DNA of 64,000 nt from Canna indica. Lineage: Eukaryota > Streptophyta > Magnoliopsida > Zingiberales > Cannaceae. The stretch lies in assembly GCA_034359265.1 (NCBI GenBank), contig CP136895.1, forward strand, positions 4,962,501 to 5,026,500, given 5' to 3'. A model generated the notes under the pieces. It worked only from the letters and a program-made list of their open reading frames with translations, did not search any database and had not been told where the DNA came from. Position numbers and translations under genes: made by a program. How positions within the stretch are numbered: position 1 is the first letter of the stretch; each line of letters starts with the position of its first letter. Positions 33,122-46,312 of this stretch are shown here, in pieces.

Positions 33122-36100
33122 ATGTCGGCTGATCGAAGTTGGATGTACCGACGTCTTGATCGTGGAGCTTTAATGAATGAGTTTCGATTAGGCGTAATGT
33201 ACTTCCTAAGTTTCGCCTATTCGAATCGGAATTTCGTTAGCATTGGTGATCAAATTCGATGTCCGTGCCGTATTTGTTTGAATGGACGATTTTTGGATCG
33301 GGAGACTGTCACTATGCATCTATATGGCAAAGGATTTGCACCAAGATATTTTCTATGGACTTGTCACGGGGAGTCACGTGAAGTCGGGATCTCGAGTAAT
33401 CCTGTCGTTCAGACATATGATGAATCTTCCTCTGCTGGTGCTTCTTCATCTAATCAATCTAATCCCTATAGAACTATGATACTTGATAGTCTTGAGGGTC
33501 AATTCCACCTGAATGATAATGTTGATCGACCAGTTCTTCAGACATCAGTCCCACCAGATACTACAGCGGTTAATATCACAGAAGTACAAACTGTGGTAGA
33601 GATTGAATTACCGAATAAAGAAGCTGCAGAATTTTATGAGATGTTGAAAGCTGCCGATGAACCTTTGTATGAGAATTGTCCTAAATACACTAGGTTTTCA
33701 GCAATGACACAACTCTTAAACATCAAGGCCGATTGTAATATCAGCGGAGTTGCGTATGATCGGATTGCTGGATTGATTAATGGAATGCTGCCTACTGATA
33801 ATAAGTTTGAGCCAACTTTTTATAAGACTAAAAAGCTAATGAGAAAATTGGGGCTTGGGTACGAAAAAATACACGCGTTCCAAAATAACTGCATTTTATA
33901 TTATAAAGAAAATGTACAGTTGGATAAATGCCCTGTATGTCAACATCCTCGTTACAAGGAGAAGAAATCGGTCCGACAGAAAAATATCCCGTTTAAGGTG
34001 CTTCGGTATTTTCCACTAACACCGAGGCTTCAAAGATTATTCATGTCGGAAAAGACAGCCCCCTACATGAGTTGGCATGCAAGAAGTCGTGATGATACAG
34101 TAATGACTCATCCATCTGACAGTGAAGCATGGAAACATTTGGATACATGTTATCCTTCATTTGCTAGGGATACTAGAAATATCAGATTGAGATTGTGCAC
34201 AGATGGTTTTAATCCGTTTGGACATTCTGCAACTCCTTATTCAGTTTGGCCAGTGCTGCTGACAGTTTATAATTTGCCACCGTCAATGTGTATGAAAGAT
34301 GAATTTATTTATCTTTCGATTATTATTCCGGGTCCTAAGGGTCTGCGAAAAGAAATTGACATATTTCTCAGACCCTTGATAGATGAATTGAAAACATTGT
34401 GGACTGAGGGAGCTGTCACTTATGATTGTCATCGGAAGCAAAACTTCAATTTAAAGGCCGCGGTCTTGTGGACAATCAATGATTTCTCGGCGTACGACAT
34501 GTTGTCTGGTTGGAGCACTCACGGCCGACTCTCTTGTCCGTATTGTATGGAACACTCTAAATCAATCAGTCTTCAGAACGGACGAAAAATCTCATTCTTT
34601 GATTGTCATCGTCGATTCCTACCGGTTAATCATCAGTATCGAAGGAATCTTAATAAATTTACTAAGGGCAGAGTCGAAAGAGATGGGCCACCACCGATGT
34701 TGTCTGGTGAACAAATGTTAGCACGTATTCAGCACTTCCAGATATAGTATTTGGTCGCAATGAAAGAGTGTCAGGTTTTGGCCAAACACATAACTGGGTG
34801 AAAAAAAGTATCTTTTGGGAATTGTCCTATTGGAGTTCATTATTGATTCGACATAATTTAGATGTCATGCACATTGAAAAAAATGTGTTTGATAATATTT
34901 TCAACACTTTGATGGATATTTTCGGAAAAACTAAAGATAATATCAAAGCCCGACATGATATGAAAATACTTTGTAAAAGACCAGAGTTGGAGTTACAAGA
35001 GGTCAACGGACGATATCTGAAACCGAAGGCCCTATAAGTGTTAAATAAACAACAGATCAAAGATGTTTGTCAATGGGTAAAAGAACTCAGATTACCCGAT
35101 GGATATGATTCAAACTTATCTCGATGTGTGAACGTCGATGATTACAAAATATCAGGGATGAAGAGCCATGATTGTCATGTATTCATGCAGAGATTACTTT
35201 CGATCGCATTTCGAGATCTTCTACCTGATAATATTTGGGGTCCGTTGACTGAATTAAGTATGTTTTTTAGAAACATCTGTGCAAATGTCATTCGAGTCGA
35301 AGATATGTCAACACTTGAAAATAATATTGTTGAAATCATATGCAAGCTGAAGCAGTTTTTCCCTCATGCATTTTTTGACTCGATGGAGCATCTACCGATA
35401 CACTTGGCATACGAGGCACGAGTTGGTGGCCCCGTTCAATATCGGTGGATGTACTTATTTGAAAGATACATGAATCGTCCGAAGAAAAAAGTAAAGAACA
35501 CCGCAGCTGTTGAAGGATCAATATCTGAATCTATATCATCCAAGAAATTTTAACATTCTGCTCATTTTACTTTGAATCGACAGTATAGACAAGATTTGAT
35601 CGTCTTCCACGTAACGATGACGGGGGTGTTCGACATTCAGATGGACGTTTAAATATATTTTGTCACTCTGGTCGTGCTTTTGGTTCTCGTCCATCTCGAC
35701 ACTTAAGCGAGGAAGAGTATCATTTGGCACACTTGTATGTATTACTCAATTGTCCAGAGACTGAATAATTCATTAAAATATTTGACATTGAGATGGTGCA
35801 AAAATACTCTATTCACAACGATGAAGAATTGGAGAGATTACGGAATCGTGATTTCCCTACTTGGATTCAGACTTACAGCAAAGATCACAGAGCTGAAATA
35901 GATGAAAGAATATTTGAGTTTGTTAGTGGACCGTCGCGACTTGTGTCGTGCTATAGCGGATATTTTATTAATGAGTATAAATTTCACACGGTTGAATATG
36001 CATTTACAAAAAAGACGATGAATGCTGGGGTCTGTGTGAAAGGGACAACCTATGTTGAATGTGATATGGATTTTTATGGACCGGTGGAAGAAGTGATAGA

Positions 36101-36605
36101 GTTGCACTACTTCGGCTTGAAATCAGTTATTCTATTTAGATGTCATTGGTTCGATACAACAAAAAGCGGCATGAAAGTTCATCCAAAATACAAACTTGTT
36201 GAGGTTAATTACAAATCTAAATTGGCAGTAAATGAGCCTTTTATATTGGCATCACAAGCCGAACAAGTATATTATGCGAAGTATCCGACTCGAAATAAAG
36301 ATAGAGCAAATTGGCGAGTAGTCTGTAAGACAAAAGGTAGAGGAAAAATTAATCCGATAGTAGGAGAAAATGAGCTGATACCTGATATGACACATGGTTT
36401 CTATCAAGAAGATGATCCTCCTGCTGTAGATCGTATTATTCCAATACTCGATGATGCAAACACAACGTCAATTCAATTAGAAGTTGAATATGCTGATGAT
36501 GACGATCATGAAATTGAGGAAGCTGGAGATGAAGAAGATGAAGAAGAGGAAGAAGAGGAAGAAGAGGAAGAATTCGAAGACTATTATTCAGATGATGAAG
36601 AATAA
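33122..36605 (+). pseudogene. TNP2-type transposase, element E, disrupted
   Basis: The only copy here with its N-terminus. From ATG 33122: MSADRSWMYRRLDRGALMNE, a Transpos_assoc-like domain with CPCRICLNG and MHLYGKGF, then the tnp2 domain (MPYMSWH-like block, LCTDGFNPFG, IIIPGPKGLRKEIDIFLRPL). Breaks relative to A: a 1-base loss near 34725 (frame ends 34747), TAT to TAA at 35035-35037, a 1-base loss near 35532, and CAA to TAA near 35766. The rest (DUF4218 and DUF4216-like blocks and acidic tail) is readable to TAA at 36603-36605. Full length would be about 1160 residues. ATG 33122 is preferred because it follows a predicted acceptor and starts the conserved SWMY domain. Confidence 0.92.
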
Positions 36606-36680
36606 TTGTAAAGTATATATTTTATTAAATATATTTTTACTATTTATACAATAATCTGATTATATGTCTATTTGACAGAT

Positions 36681-38186
36681 ATGTCTGGTCGTGGTTATCG
36701 TCGTAGGAGAGCTTCGGAGTCTCCGATCGGTGAGACTCCTACACTTACTCATGCTGTTGATCCTCCTGTTGCTGATCCTCATGCCGATGATACTGCCGAG
36801 GCTAGTACATCCAGACGCAGGCGGCCACGCGGGCCGAACAGATGGCAGCTTCCACCAGCCACAGAGTCACGTAGATTTATTAGCGTGATTGGGGAGCGGT
36901 AATATATCATGAATTATGAATCATTACAAATTCATTATATCATAATATAATATTAAAATTTATTTTTGTTGTGCAGGTTCGAGCAAGAAGAAGTGCCGAG
37001 GAGCATTTCTTCTACTATTCGACGATACATGCACGAGGCATGGCCTACATGGTCTCACGTGCCTAGCGAGCACGTCGACATGTTATGGCGCGAGTTTGAG
37101 GCACGTATTATTATTATTTTTACATGCATGATGATTAATATTGGTACTGATATTATTATTCTGCAGGCTCGCTATACATGGGCTGAGCACCAAAGGCCCT
37201 TCATTTACGCTGCCTGGGAGGCTATTTCCCGAGTAAGGTACAACGGGCAGCTGGGGCAGGTCCGGTCCCTAGCGATGGCACGAGCTGGGACTACTAACAT
37301 CGCGAAGACTCGGGGATACGACCCCGATTGGATTACTCCGGATATATGGGACCATCTCGTGGGAATATGGTCGACGGATCGATGGTAGGAGGTTTCTCAA
37401 AATGCGGCTAGAAATCGCATGTCGGGGGAGCAGCGAGTCACACCGGCGACTCTGTTGCATTTGCAGTGCACGCGAACTGCATGGTAAGTATACTTTTTAA
37501 TTATATATTTTATTTGTTACTATGTGTACTAATTAATGTATTTGTTTTGTAAATATAGACGATGGTGTCGGATGACGGGACTGTCCAGCGACCCTCCCCA
37601 ATGGCTGTGTTTGAGCGGACTCACCGTCGAGCACATGGGACGGGGGAGTACATCGACAACCGCGCTGCATACATTATGGTAACTATATATTTGTTTAAAT
37701 TATTCATTATATATTTATAATTTAAGTTTTATGATAAATATTAAACAAAAAATCAAACTCGAGTAGGAGATCTACAGCTAGACGGTGGTGCAGCGCGGGG
37801 GCACCCCCGAGGACTTTGACGCGGCAACATGGATCGAGGCCGCAGGTGGCTGGGACCATGGCCGCGTATATGACTTTGTAGATAGTGGTCATGCGCGAGC
37901 CGTACTAGGGCCACTTGGGGCACCGACCCCTTCGGTCGCTGGTGAGCGGCCGTCCACCTCTAGATCCAGTTATGATCATAGTAGCAGAATAAGGATTCTA
38001 GAGGAGACGGTCGCGCGTCAGAGTCAGATGATGGCGGAGATGCATGCTATGCTACGCAACATGTCAGGTCATCCCGAAGTAGGCATCTCTTCGGCATCAT
38101 CTCATCCATCATCCTCGAGTCAGTCCACGCCGGTGTACATTCAAGCACTCCAGACCCCGCCATATGATCCAGGCCATCCTCCATAG
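36681..38186 (+). pseudogene. TnpA-like gene, element E, disrupted
   Basis: Predicted exons are 36681-36898, 36977-37100, 37167-37483, 37559-37678 and 37767-38186. Exon 3 has TGG to TAG (STDRW then stop, about 37386) and a 1-base loss in the GGAGGAGCAGCGCGTCAC segment, so the conserved HTGGS core is lost. Exon 5 lacks the EMMERQ repeat of the coiled coil. Intron 2 starts GCACGT. Confidence 0.85.
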
Positions 38187-38989
38187 TCATCGTGAGATTT
38201 TTTTTATATTGACTTTGTTACTGAGATATTGGACTTGTTTAATTTATTTTGTTTGGATATTGATACTTCAATTTTGCATTTGAATAGTTTTTATACTATT
38301 GTAGATAATTATCAATATAAATATAATTGTTTTGATGTATATCTTGGTGTATTTGTGATGTGTGAATGAATGTGTGTATGAGTGTATGAGTGTGTGAGTT
38401 ATGTATCAGATAATGTACCAATGTATCAATGGAAATTTTAAATTTTAAATTTTTTCGTTACCAAGTTCACATCATCAGCAACGGTTTTCCCACGGCCATC
38501 AGCAACGGTTTAGCAATGGGCTTTTACTAACGACGTTGCTACGGGCTCACCAGCCGTTGCTATTAATGTTATCAGCAACGGCTCCGCGTCCGTGGCAAAA
38601 CCATTGCTGATAATATTTTTAGCAACAGCCCGAGCGATCGTTGCTGATCCGTTGCTAAGTTATCAGCAACACGATTTTCTGCCACGGCTCCATTGCAACG
38701 GCGCTAGTCGTTGCTGATGATCTTCAGCAACGGCTCAGCAGAAGATCATCAGCAACGGCATCAGCCGTTGCTGATGCCCATTTTTCTAGTAGTGTTATAT
38801 TGAATAATCGTATACCCATACACCTACAAATTTTTATTTTTACTTTCCTTTATGGCTCATTCGTGTTTCATTTATGACTCATTTGTTTTGCTGAATAAGA
38901 TTTTAATCAGATAAAAATTTAACTAGATAATTTTTTTTTACAAATAAAGAGCCTAAGCGGCTTAGCCCTTAAAATGACATTAACTAAGT

Positions 38990-39424
38990 AATAGGATGAT
39001 GATCTTGAAGATAAGGAGGTGGAGTTGGGAACAGTCCAAGAAATCAATTCTTGGTGATCACTCGTGCCATCGTTGCAACCCAATGAACAACTTTGTTCGT
39101 TTGTCTAAATACAAGATAAATCTAAAAATTCAAATTTTTACAGAAGATTACATTGATATCGTCAATACATCTAATAAACCACGGAGGTAAACTGTCCCTT
39201 TGAAAAATATTGGTCAGTTGTTTGCAATCGGTCTCTAAAATAGCTGATGATTACTGTCGGCCCAATCCAAGGCTTTCTTTAGATATAGAGCTTCAGTTTT
39301 AAGTACAGAAACAGGAGCAATAAGAGAACCTTGCAAAGTAAGACACAAACCAAGGAATCCTTAATAATAAAGCCAATAGCAGCACAATCATTAGTATAAG
39401 CACCATCATAATTTTGTACCTTAT
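38990..39424 (-). pseudogene. RNase H-like (RVT_3) relic, LINE-type
   Basis: Minus-strand translation gives NYDGAYTNDCAAIGFIIKDS, then after a shift GSLIAPVSVLKTEALYLKKA LDWA, and ILETDCKQLTNIFQRDSLPP W...IDDI, then NKVVHWVATMAR. The order DGAxxxxxAAxGFxxxDS, EAxxLxxALxWA, ETDxxxL, and NxxxHWxA is that of the reverse transcriptase-like RNase H domain at the end of plant non-LTR retrotransposons. At least one frameshift and two stops. Nothing upstream of it was recognised as reverse transcriptase. Confidence 0.6.
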
Positions 39425-41800
39425 TCATGTTTTTTAATCTCAAATAAGAGAATTGGATAAGGTTGAAATTTCAAATTTTATAGTTATGTTTGCTCAACGG
39501 AGTCAAATATAAATACCTTAATATTTCAATATGATATTACCAACTTATCATTATAAAAATTATAAAACTAAATTTAAGTAATTAATTTTAACATTGACAT
39601 AAAAAAATGGATAAAATGTCTTCTAAATGTTCAAGTAATATGGTTGCCAACTGTGATTAGCACAGTTAATGCACAATTGGTGGCAACATTTTGTTTGTTT
39701 CCTAGAGGTCTATGATTCAAATCCTAATATGATAATCTATTATGACTTTCTATCTTTGTTAAAAAAATATATATGATAAGAGATTACTCACTAGAGATCT
39801 TCTCGCTCAAAGGAAAGACTACTCACTACTATGAGGAGAAAAAGATCATACGGCGCAAGAACACAACTAGGTTCTCTTATAATATTTCAATTAGGCTGAT
39901 TTCAATTATCATTCTTCCCCTTGTGACACATTTATTCGACTCCAATTAAAACTGAATATGTTCTTATCCACCCCTTTCTAGATTCAACACTCGACATAAA
40001 CAACCGATTGTGTCAAATATATCCAGTGAAATAAATATATAACTAATTTATTTATAGGATTTTTTTTGGTAGAGCATTTTCTCTCGGAACAAAAATAAGT
40101 TTTTCATAAATGCATATCTAAAATGATTTATCGAAGAGCATTTTCTAAAATTATTTTTTAAAAAAAGAGATTTCTAAAAAAATAATATCAAACGGAGTCA
40201 TCATATGGTATCGATGGAAAATACGAAAACAATTCATCAATTTGTTTGCACTGGATCCATCACATGTCCACACAACCCACAAATTAAAATGATGATTAAT
40301 TCTACTCAATTGCATAACTGTGACAAGAAAACAGTACTTGGTATGGCAACTATCATGGTGATGGAGAATGAAGACAACCTCATCATGCAAAAGACATATT
40401 GGCCAAGATGGAAGAGAACATAAGAAATTTAAGCTGTAAATGTATGCCACATAAGAAATAAATAGGTCAAAGGGTTTCAGCCCTACCCTTTTAAGTTTTG
40501 ACAGATGAAACAGGTTGGAATTCTGGTCCACTCACCTGACATCCTGAACAAGATATATAAACATACAATTATTGCCATCACAACTTAGACTGATTGAGGA
40601 AGTCATATATAAAGACTCAAATTTGCTCTTATTCCCACTTTTTTTACTTCTACTTGAGTACTTGGACAACCAGATTAGTACTCACCTCATCAAAACCCTA
40701 ATACTTAAGACCTAAGTTTTACACTTTTCATCACATGTGGGGAATAACATAGTTGCAAATGTTAATGGATGATGCCCACCTGCAATCTTTGCCCGAAGAA
40801 AGAAAAATAAAAGCCTTCTTGTTCTAGATAGCATCTGTGTACAGAAAATAACATCACTTCGAGCCAACTCCAAGTATATCTTTTTCCCTCACACACCACC
40901 AATCAGGGAGCAGCACCTGTACAAAGTTCTCACTCACCTCGAGAAGTGGGCCTGCTTCATAATTCGTGCCACTCTCTAAATATCTCAGCAAAGTATCATT
41001 AAATTATGGTTTCTTAATCTGAATGCATGCATGAATCACGCCCAAATTAAGTTGAAGATGTCAATCGATCAATCAATGAATCTCGCCACGCACAGAAGAT
41101 GCATGTGCCGCCATCCAAATTATTTGACGATGCGTGCATGCACTCGACTCGGTCCTCTCAGTCATTTAATCAAACACTTCGCCTGCATCCAAAATCCACG
41201 TGCACGCCTCATGCTCGCTCGAGCACCACCCACCCCCACATGCATGGGCGCAGAAGAAGACCATCTCTCCAATTAATGACACAAGAAGACGAGGTGTTCT
41301 ACTACCACTAAATTTTTTATTTTGAATTTTTCAAAATTTTGGAACAGGGATTCCATTGAATAATGTCAGTTGATATCATTCTAATTTTAGGGTTTGCTCT
41401 GATTCCAGCTAAGAAAAGAAATTATTTCCCAAGAAAGTTATTAATTTAATTTAATTTTGATTAAATACAAGGATTGACTTTCCTGGTATTTCCTGTCAAT
41501 TACAAATGACTTCCCTAAAATGACATGTTAGAATAATTCAATCATTTACTGCTTCCTTTTTTCCCATTAAAATATGAGGAAGAAATTAAGAAATTGTTTT
41601 ATGACAATGAACAAAATAAAAGAATAAAAAAGGGAGATAAAATGATTTACTAAAGCAATAAACCAATGAACACCAAGCTAACATTTTTCTCTTTTTTTCC
41701 TACTAATTAATGAAAAATATGTAGATGGAAAAAAAAGAGATGCCTACAAAAGATAGAAAAAAATAGTTTTTTAAAAATTTTTTTTGGGAGGGGTTGTTAA
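39425..41800. other. Intergenic, no gene supported
   Basis: AT-rich. Open frames at 40151-40531 (minus) and 41031-41311 (plus) resemble nothing known and have no conserved features. 39640-39765 may be a SINE-like relic. The last few hundred bases lie 3' of the GATA gene and probably include its 3' UTR. Confidence 0.5.
39645..39766 (+). repeat. Possible tRNA-derived SINE relic
   Basis: Has TTAGCACAGTTAATG (A-box like), then about 50 bp on GGTCTATGATTCAAATCC (B-box like), and a T-rich tail before AAAAAAATAT. The order fits a tRNA-derived SINE, but the match to box consensus is partial. Confidence 0.3.
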
Positions 41801-42685
41801 TTAGATCACCGGAGGGGTAAAGAGTGTCCGCGGTGGCGGCGGCCTAGTGCTCCTTCGCTCGCCGGTGGCCTTATGGCGGCGCATCTCCATGACGCGGCGG
41901 TGGGAGTTGGAGTGAATAGCGGCGGAAAAGGTGGGGCTGCTTGCCGGGCGGTACTCTGGCACGAGGCGACCGGACTTGTATCTCACGCCGCACGCGTTGC
42001 ACAGCGTCTTCGGTCCATCCGGCCCGGCTCGCCACTGCGGCGTCTCCTCCGCTTCGCAGTGCCGGCACTTCCGCCGCTCCGCTGGCGTCGCTACCCTCGC
42101 CACCGCGGCGGCCTTTGGCTCCGGGGACAGGCCGGCGAGAACCTCCCGCCGCCGCCTCCGTCCTTTGCTCCTCGGACGAACCGGCACGGAGAACGAGGCC
42201 GCGGCGGCCAGGACGGAAACAGGGCTCGGCCGCTCCCCCGCGGCGGCGCTGCCCCCGCTGCTGCTGCGCGAGTGGGTGGGTATCTCGAACGACGTCTCCA
42301 GCGCCGGGAACGCGTCCTTGTTCACGAGCCACTCGAGCTCCTCTTCCTCCTCGTCTCCTCCGCCCGTTCCCTCCGCTGGCAGCCCCTATAAAACCCCCAC
42401 AAAACAAGAGAAACAAAAATTACATTTTGATCATTTCCCAAGCATAAAAATCCGATTTTGACGAGATTGGGGCGGAACCTGAAGTCCATCGACCGACGTC
42501 TCGAAGAAGTCCCGCAGAAACAAGGCCTGGTGCTCCAACTCCCCAGCGGCGGCGGCTGAGGTGGACGAGTACGACGACACAGCACCGACGGGCGGAATAC
42601 AAAGGTCAGAGGCGAAATCGAGGAGAACAAGTTCATCGGCGAAGCAGGCGTCCGCCGCCGCCGCCGCTGCAGGTGACTCAACCAT
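41801..42685 (-). CDS. GATA zinc-finger transcription factor, 2 exons
   Basis: Nuclear DNA-binding factor for GATA motifs. Exon 1 is 42479-42685 (ATG 42685, [20 protein letters not shown]) and exon 2 is 41801-42385. The 93-bp intron has GT (CAG/GTTCCG) and AG (TTTATAG) ends and joins in phase 0 at GLQ/GLPAEG. The product is about 263 residues. Order: acidic N-terminal region, FELEW-like [18 protein letters not shown] block typical of subfamily I plant GATA factors, basic KGRRRRRE (likely nuclear signal), and one zinc finger C-X2-C-X18-C-X2-C at residues 176, 179, 198 and 201 (CRHC...LCNACG) followed by [20 protein letters not shown]. Length and order are usual for this subfamily; the exact member cannot be named. 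Confidence 0.92.
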
Positions 42686-42900
42686 CGCTTTCCGTGAGAG
42701 TGCCAGAGTTGTTGTATCTCCTCTTTCTACCACTCAGAAACAGCGGAGAGAAATGAAGAGATAAAGGGGGGAAAAAGCTCGTCTTTTGCTCTTATTTTCT
42801 TTTCCTCTTCCCTTCACTTTTAACCCTCCTTCTGCATCTGCTAGCCTTCCTTCTTTGCCTGTTTCTTCTTTTTCACCCTAAGCGAGCAGAGCATTCATCA
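42686..42900 (-). promoter_or_regulatory. Upstream region of the GATA gene
   Basis: On the coding strand this is a purine-rich GA tract (TTCTTTTCCTCTTCCC on the plus strand), typical of plant leader and core promoter DNA. No clear TATA box was seen. Confidence 0.35.
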
Positions 42901-44803
42901 TCTTTTTTAACCATTTCGGCTCTTCGTAGTTTTCACCTCCAGGCTTTTAATTTGGGAAGAATACAATGACGGATTTGGACTACGGAGATGAAGATTCCTA
43001 TTTGGTTTTCCAATCCTTAGCCTTTTTTTATTACTCTCTTCATGCGTTCAATATTATAACGCCCGAACGGCGCATCTCCGTGTTACATCCATATATATCG
43101 GCCGCTGTAGTATAAAAAGCACCGTTATAGAGTGATATAACTGTGAGAATTAAAAAAGAGCTATACCCAGATCAAGTTTTGCAAGGCAACCAATTGGCAT
43201 TTGTTACCTTTCAAATCAACAAAAGAACTTTCTCTCTCTATATATATATTGAAATAAATGGACACTTACTAAATATGTTGTAAATTCTTCAAACTTGCTT
43301 GATTTATGACTATTGCAATTAATATTATGATTAAAATATGAAATATCAAGTTTATTATTTATTCCCTTGATGGGTTGTTTTTCATAAATTTTAATATCTG
43401 CTATTTTTAGTAATTCATAATATATTTATATAATTTTGCGATTTCATATAGGGAGGGCACCGGAGCGAATCATGTTATATTTAGGCAAATTTAACGCAGC
43501 TCAATTTTTATCCTTCATGTTTCTTACGACTCAAAAGGGAATTTATTTATGAAACTCCTATGAGGTTCAGTGAAATTACACCGACCTCCTTTCTGTTTGT
43601 CCATGTGATACTCATTTTCTTTGTAACTAACAGTGTTAAATAAAGTCTATTAGTAATGTGATTTCTCTCTTATGCCAATTGTTGAAAAATCATTAAAATG
43701 CATGCATAAATGAATTAATTAAATATTTTAAAATAAAAATTTATGAGAAATTATTTTATTATTTGATATGGTTCACGAAATTAATGTTAGTTGAATGTGA
43801 GAATTAAAAGGTTAAGCATTCATGGGGTGAAAATATGATGGAATGAGAGTTAAATGACATAAGAATATTTTTATCAATTAAAATAAGTAAAAATTATAAA
43901 TATTTTAAAAATATCATTAGTAAGCATGTGCAATACACATGACAAACACTCTACTAACAGTTTCCGTCAACAGTGAAGATCTGTGTAATCTTTTATAAAA
44001 TTCAGAGGATCATAAGATAAAATTATAAATAGAGGAGAAGTCAATGTAATTTCACTAAACATCAGATGACATCAGTGTAATTACCCTAAAGATTTTTATA
44101 ATTTAGTTTGAGAAACTAAGATTTGAGTCATGTCAAACGAATTTTTTAAAGTTGGATCAAATTGGATTTTTGAACTAAATTTATTTATTTATTTCAAATT
44201 CATTTTGGTTTATTTTTTTTGATGAATTTTGAGTCAAGTTGGATCAAAGTATCAAACTAGGCTTTTCAATTGAATTTGACTTTTTGTTTTAAAAAAATTC
44301 ACTTAATTCGGGTTGGGTCTATCAAGTCGAGTTTTTCAATAAATATTGAAAATTTGACCCAATTTAAAAATTCAAAAATAAATTTTTTGACCTAGTCAGG
44401 TCTAGTTTGGGTTGTGTTTGAGTCGTGTTTGAGTATGTTCATATTTTGTGTCAAATTGGATTTGTCTCTCACCCATAGTTCAATGTGATTATTTGAGGAT
44501 TATATTATCTTTTATGGAAACTATTATATATATATATATATATAGTGTAGAAAAATAAAAAATACTTCGTACTACAAGGAAAACCAAGACCGATAGAAAT
44601 ATTATGGAGTTTTGGTGATCTAACCATCGACCAAACCTACTAAACTTCGTGTACATGAGCAAAGTGTGTAGCTCAATAAGTTGATTGATTACATTCTCTA
44701 TATACAAAATTAAACGAAACATAATTACAAGCATTTAGAAGATTAAAAATGTCTACCATATTTGAAGAAATTTTTCTATCCGAAATAATATCCTGGTTTA
44801 GTG
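42901..44803. other. Intergenic, no gene supported
   Basis: AT-rich DNA with a (TA)n tract at 44525-44543. The section from 44100 to 44470 has degenerate repeats of TTTGAGTC/GGGTCTA-like phrases. No open frame with recognisable features. Confidence 0.5.
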
Positions 44804-46030
44804 TGTTGGCCTAAGATTTTCAACCTTGATCTTAATCTCAGTTTTGATAGTAACAAACATAGAATTAATGTTTGAGCAAGAAATATTTTTAAATTCCAAG
44901 TCAGTTTGTGCAACGTCCGTGATCGAAAAAATCGGAGAAACTAGACGATCGTCGACGCTCGAATTTCATTGGGAAGATAGAGTGGGTTTAGGGTGTCTAG
45001 TATACTTTATAATCCTTTTCATGATGCTAAAAGACCCCCAAAGCCGAAATCGAGACCCGAAATCCAAAAATCAGCAAACCGCTAAAAAATCAGCCCTTAC
45101 TAGTGTTATCAACCGATCGTCGATGATCGACCAACAATTACTGGAGTTACTGGTTTTGTCCAGTACCTTTTCGGCTGACCCTTCACTAACCCTCGATTGA
45201 TCGAGAGTCCACCCATGGTCGACCGAAAGCCCCAATGGATTGATCCGTTGAACGACTCTTTTTTAGTCTATGCCTTTAGAATCTTTATAAATAGACCTCA
45301 AACTTGCCTTCTCAGCTACTTGATGCTTTATTGAGACATTCCTTAATATTTGCTAAGCCTTCTTGAGCTATTATTTAACCAAACCCTAGTTTCTAGTTAA
45401 AATCTTGATTTAGCATTTGATCTTCATCATTTCATTATCCAAAGGCACCAAGAGGACTAGGGGATCACCGTTGGAGCTAAGTATTTGTGTTGTGTTCATT
45501 TATTTCATTTTTTACTTGTATATTTTGTGGTTTACTATTTGAATTGCAAGTTGTGTAAACCTAGGGTGTTAGATTTGTTTGATTGGATGATAGCCTTGGT
45601 GTTTGAGACATAAATCCATCGATGTAGCTTGATTTACTAAGATTAGTGGTTGTTGTCCTTTACGGTTGAGATGGAAGAGTGCTCTCGGTGTGAAGGCGAA
45701 GACTTCTTAGTGTGTAACTATATTCGGTGTGAGAGTAGAGACTCTTCGGGTAAAAGATTCTCATTGTAAGGGAAACAATTATAATATAATAAAGTTAAGT
45801 TTGAAAATCCTAAGCGGGGGTGCTTAGATAGTGAAGGGGGCATTTGGGTCGAACCACTATAAATTGATCGTGTTTGCATTGATACTATTTGTGTTTGCTT
45901 AGTTGTCATACTTACTTGCTTCCGCGCATATCATTTAAACTTTGAATAGTTTAAAGAACCAATTAAAATTGAATTAGACTTAAGTTTTTAGATAACACAC
46001 TATTCACCCCTTTTAGTGTAGGTAATTTGA
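44804..46030 (+). mobile_element. Solo LTR of the 47552 copia family, opposite strand
   Basis: Plus-strand LTR starting TGTTGGCCTAAGATTTTCAACC and ending CACTATTCACCCCTTTTAGTGTAGGTAATTTGA. Has a TATA-like TTTATAAATAG at 45294-45304 and GATCGACCATCG-type motifs at 45110-45240. It is shorter (about 1.23 kb) than the LTRs of the full element, and lacks internal sequence. No clear target duplication. Confidence 0.72.
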
Positions 46031-46312
46031 CTTACCAGAGTCTATTTGCCGCAAATCTTGAGTCTCAGTGGTCGGGGAGAGGGATTTCGAAGTTTTTCCC
46101 AAATTTGACAGATTAGGATTTTCGTCGGGTTGGGAAAGGGATGGGTCGGAGGAGGCCTCGCTCATGGAGATGTTGAGACTAGAAGGCGAAGGGGGTTGTT
46201 GTGCAAAGGGAAGAGGGTCATCAGATGAAGAACGTTGGCGTCGACAATCGCCACATATGTCGCCAATGCAATCGCACATGTTGCCAGAGACACCATCGAC
46301 CAATTCCACCTA
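46031..46312. other. GC-richer segment with unassigned open frame
   Basis: A minus-strand frame of about 98 codons (46013-46309) without an ATG at its start includes GNMCDCIGDICGDC and a Ser/Pro-rich region (SSDDPLPFAQQPPSPSSLNI). Its composition differs from the AT-rich flanks. It might be a fragment of a gene or the edge of a transposon. Not recognised. Confidence 0.3.

Larger units (their letters stand above)
31835..38794 (+). mobile_element. CACTA element E, full length, both genes broken
   Basis: 6960 bp from CACTACTAAAAATTGAG to TTTTTCTAGTAGTG with target duplication TTA (31832-31834 and 38795-38797). It shows the whole family layout: left subterminal array, TATA box (32091-32098), leader with telo-box, minisatellite and hairpin (32877-33036), transposase with N-terminus, TnpA-like gene and right subterminal array. 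The left terminus differs from the consensus at the tenth base (CACTACTAAA for CACTACTAGA). Because the transposase is dead, the element needs help from another copy. Confidence 0.95.

Noticed and set aside
40151..40531. 126-codon minus-strand frame
   Set aside because: No recognisable feature and AT-rich composition with random-looking residues; a plus-strand frame overlaps it equally well.
41871..42461. Long open frames on both strands over the GATA gene
   Set aside because: High GC content suppresses stop codons; only the minus frame with the zinc finger has protein-level features and a consistent intron.
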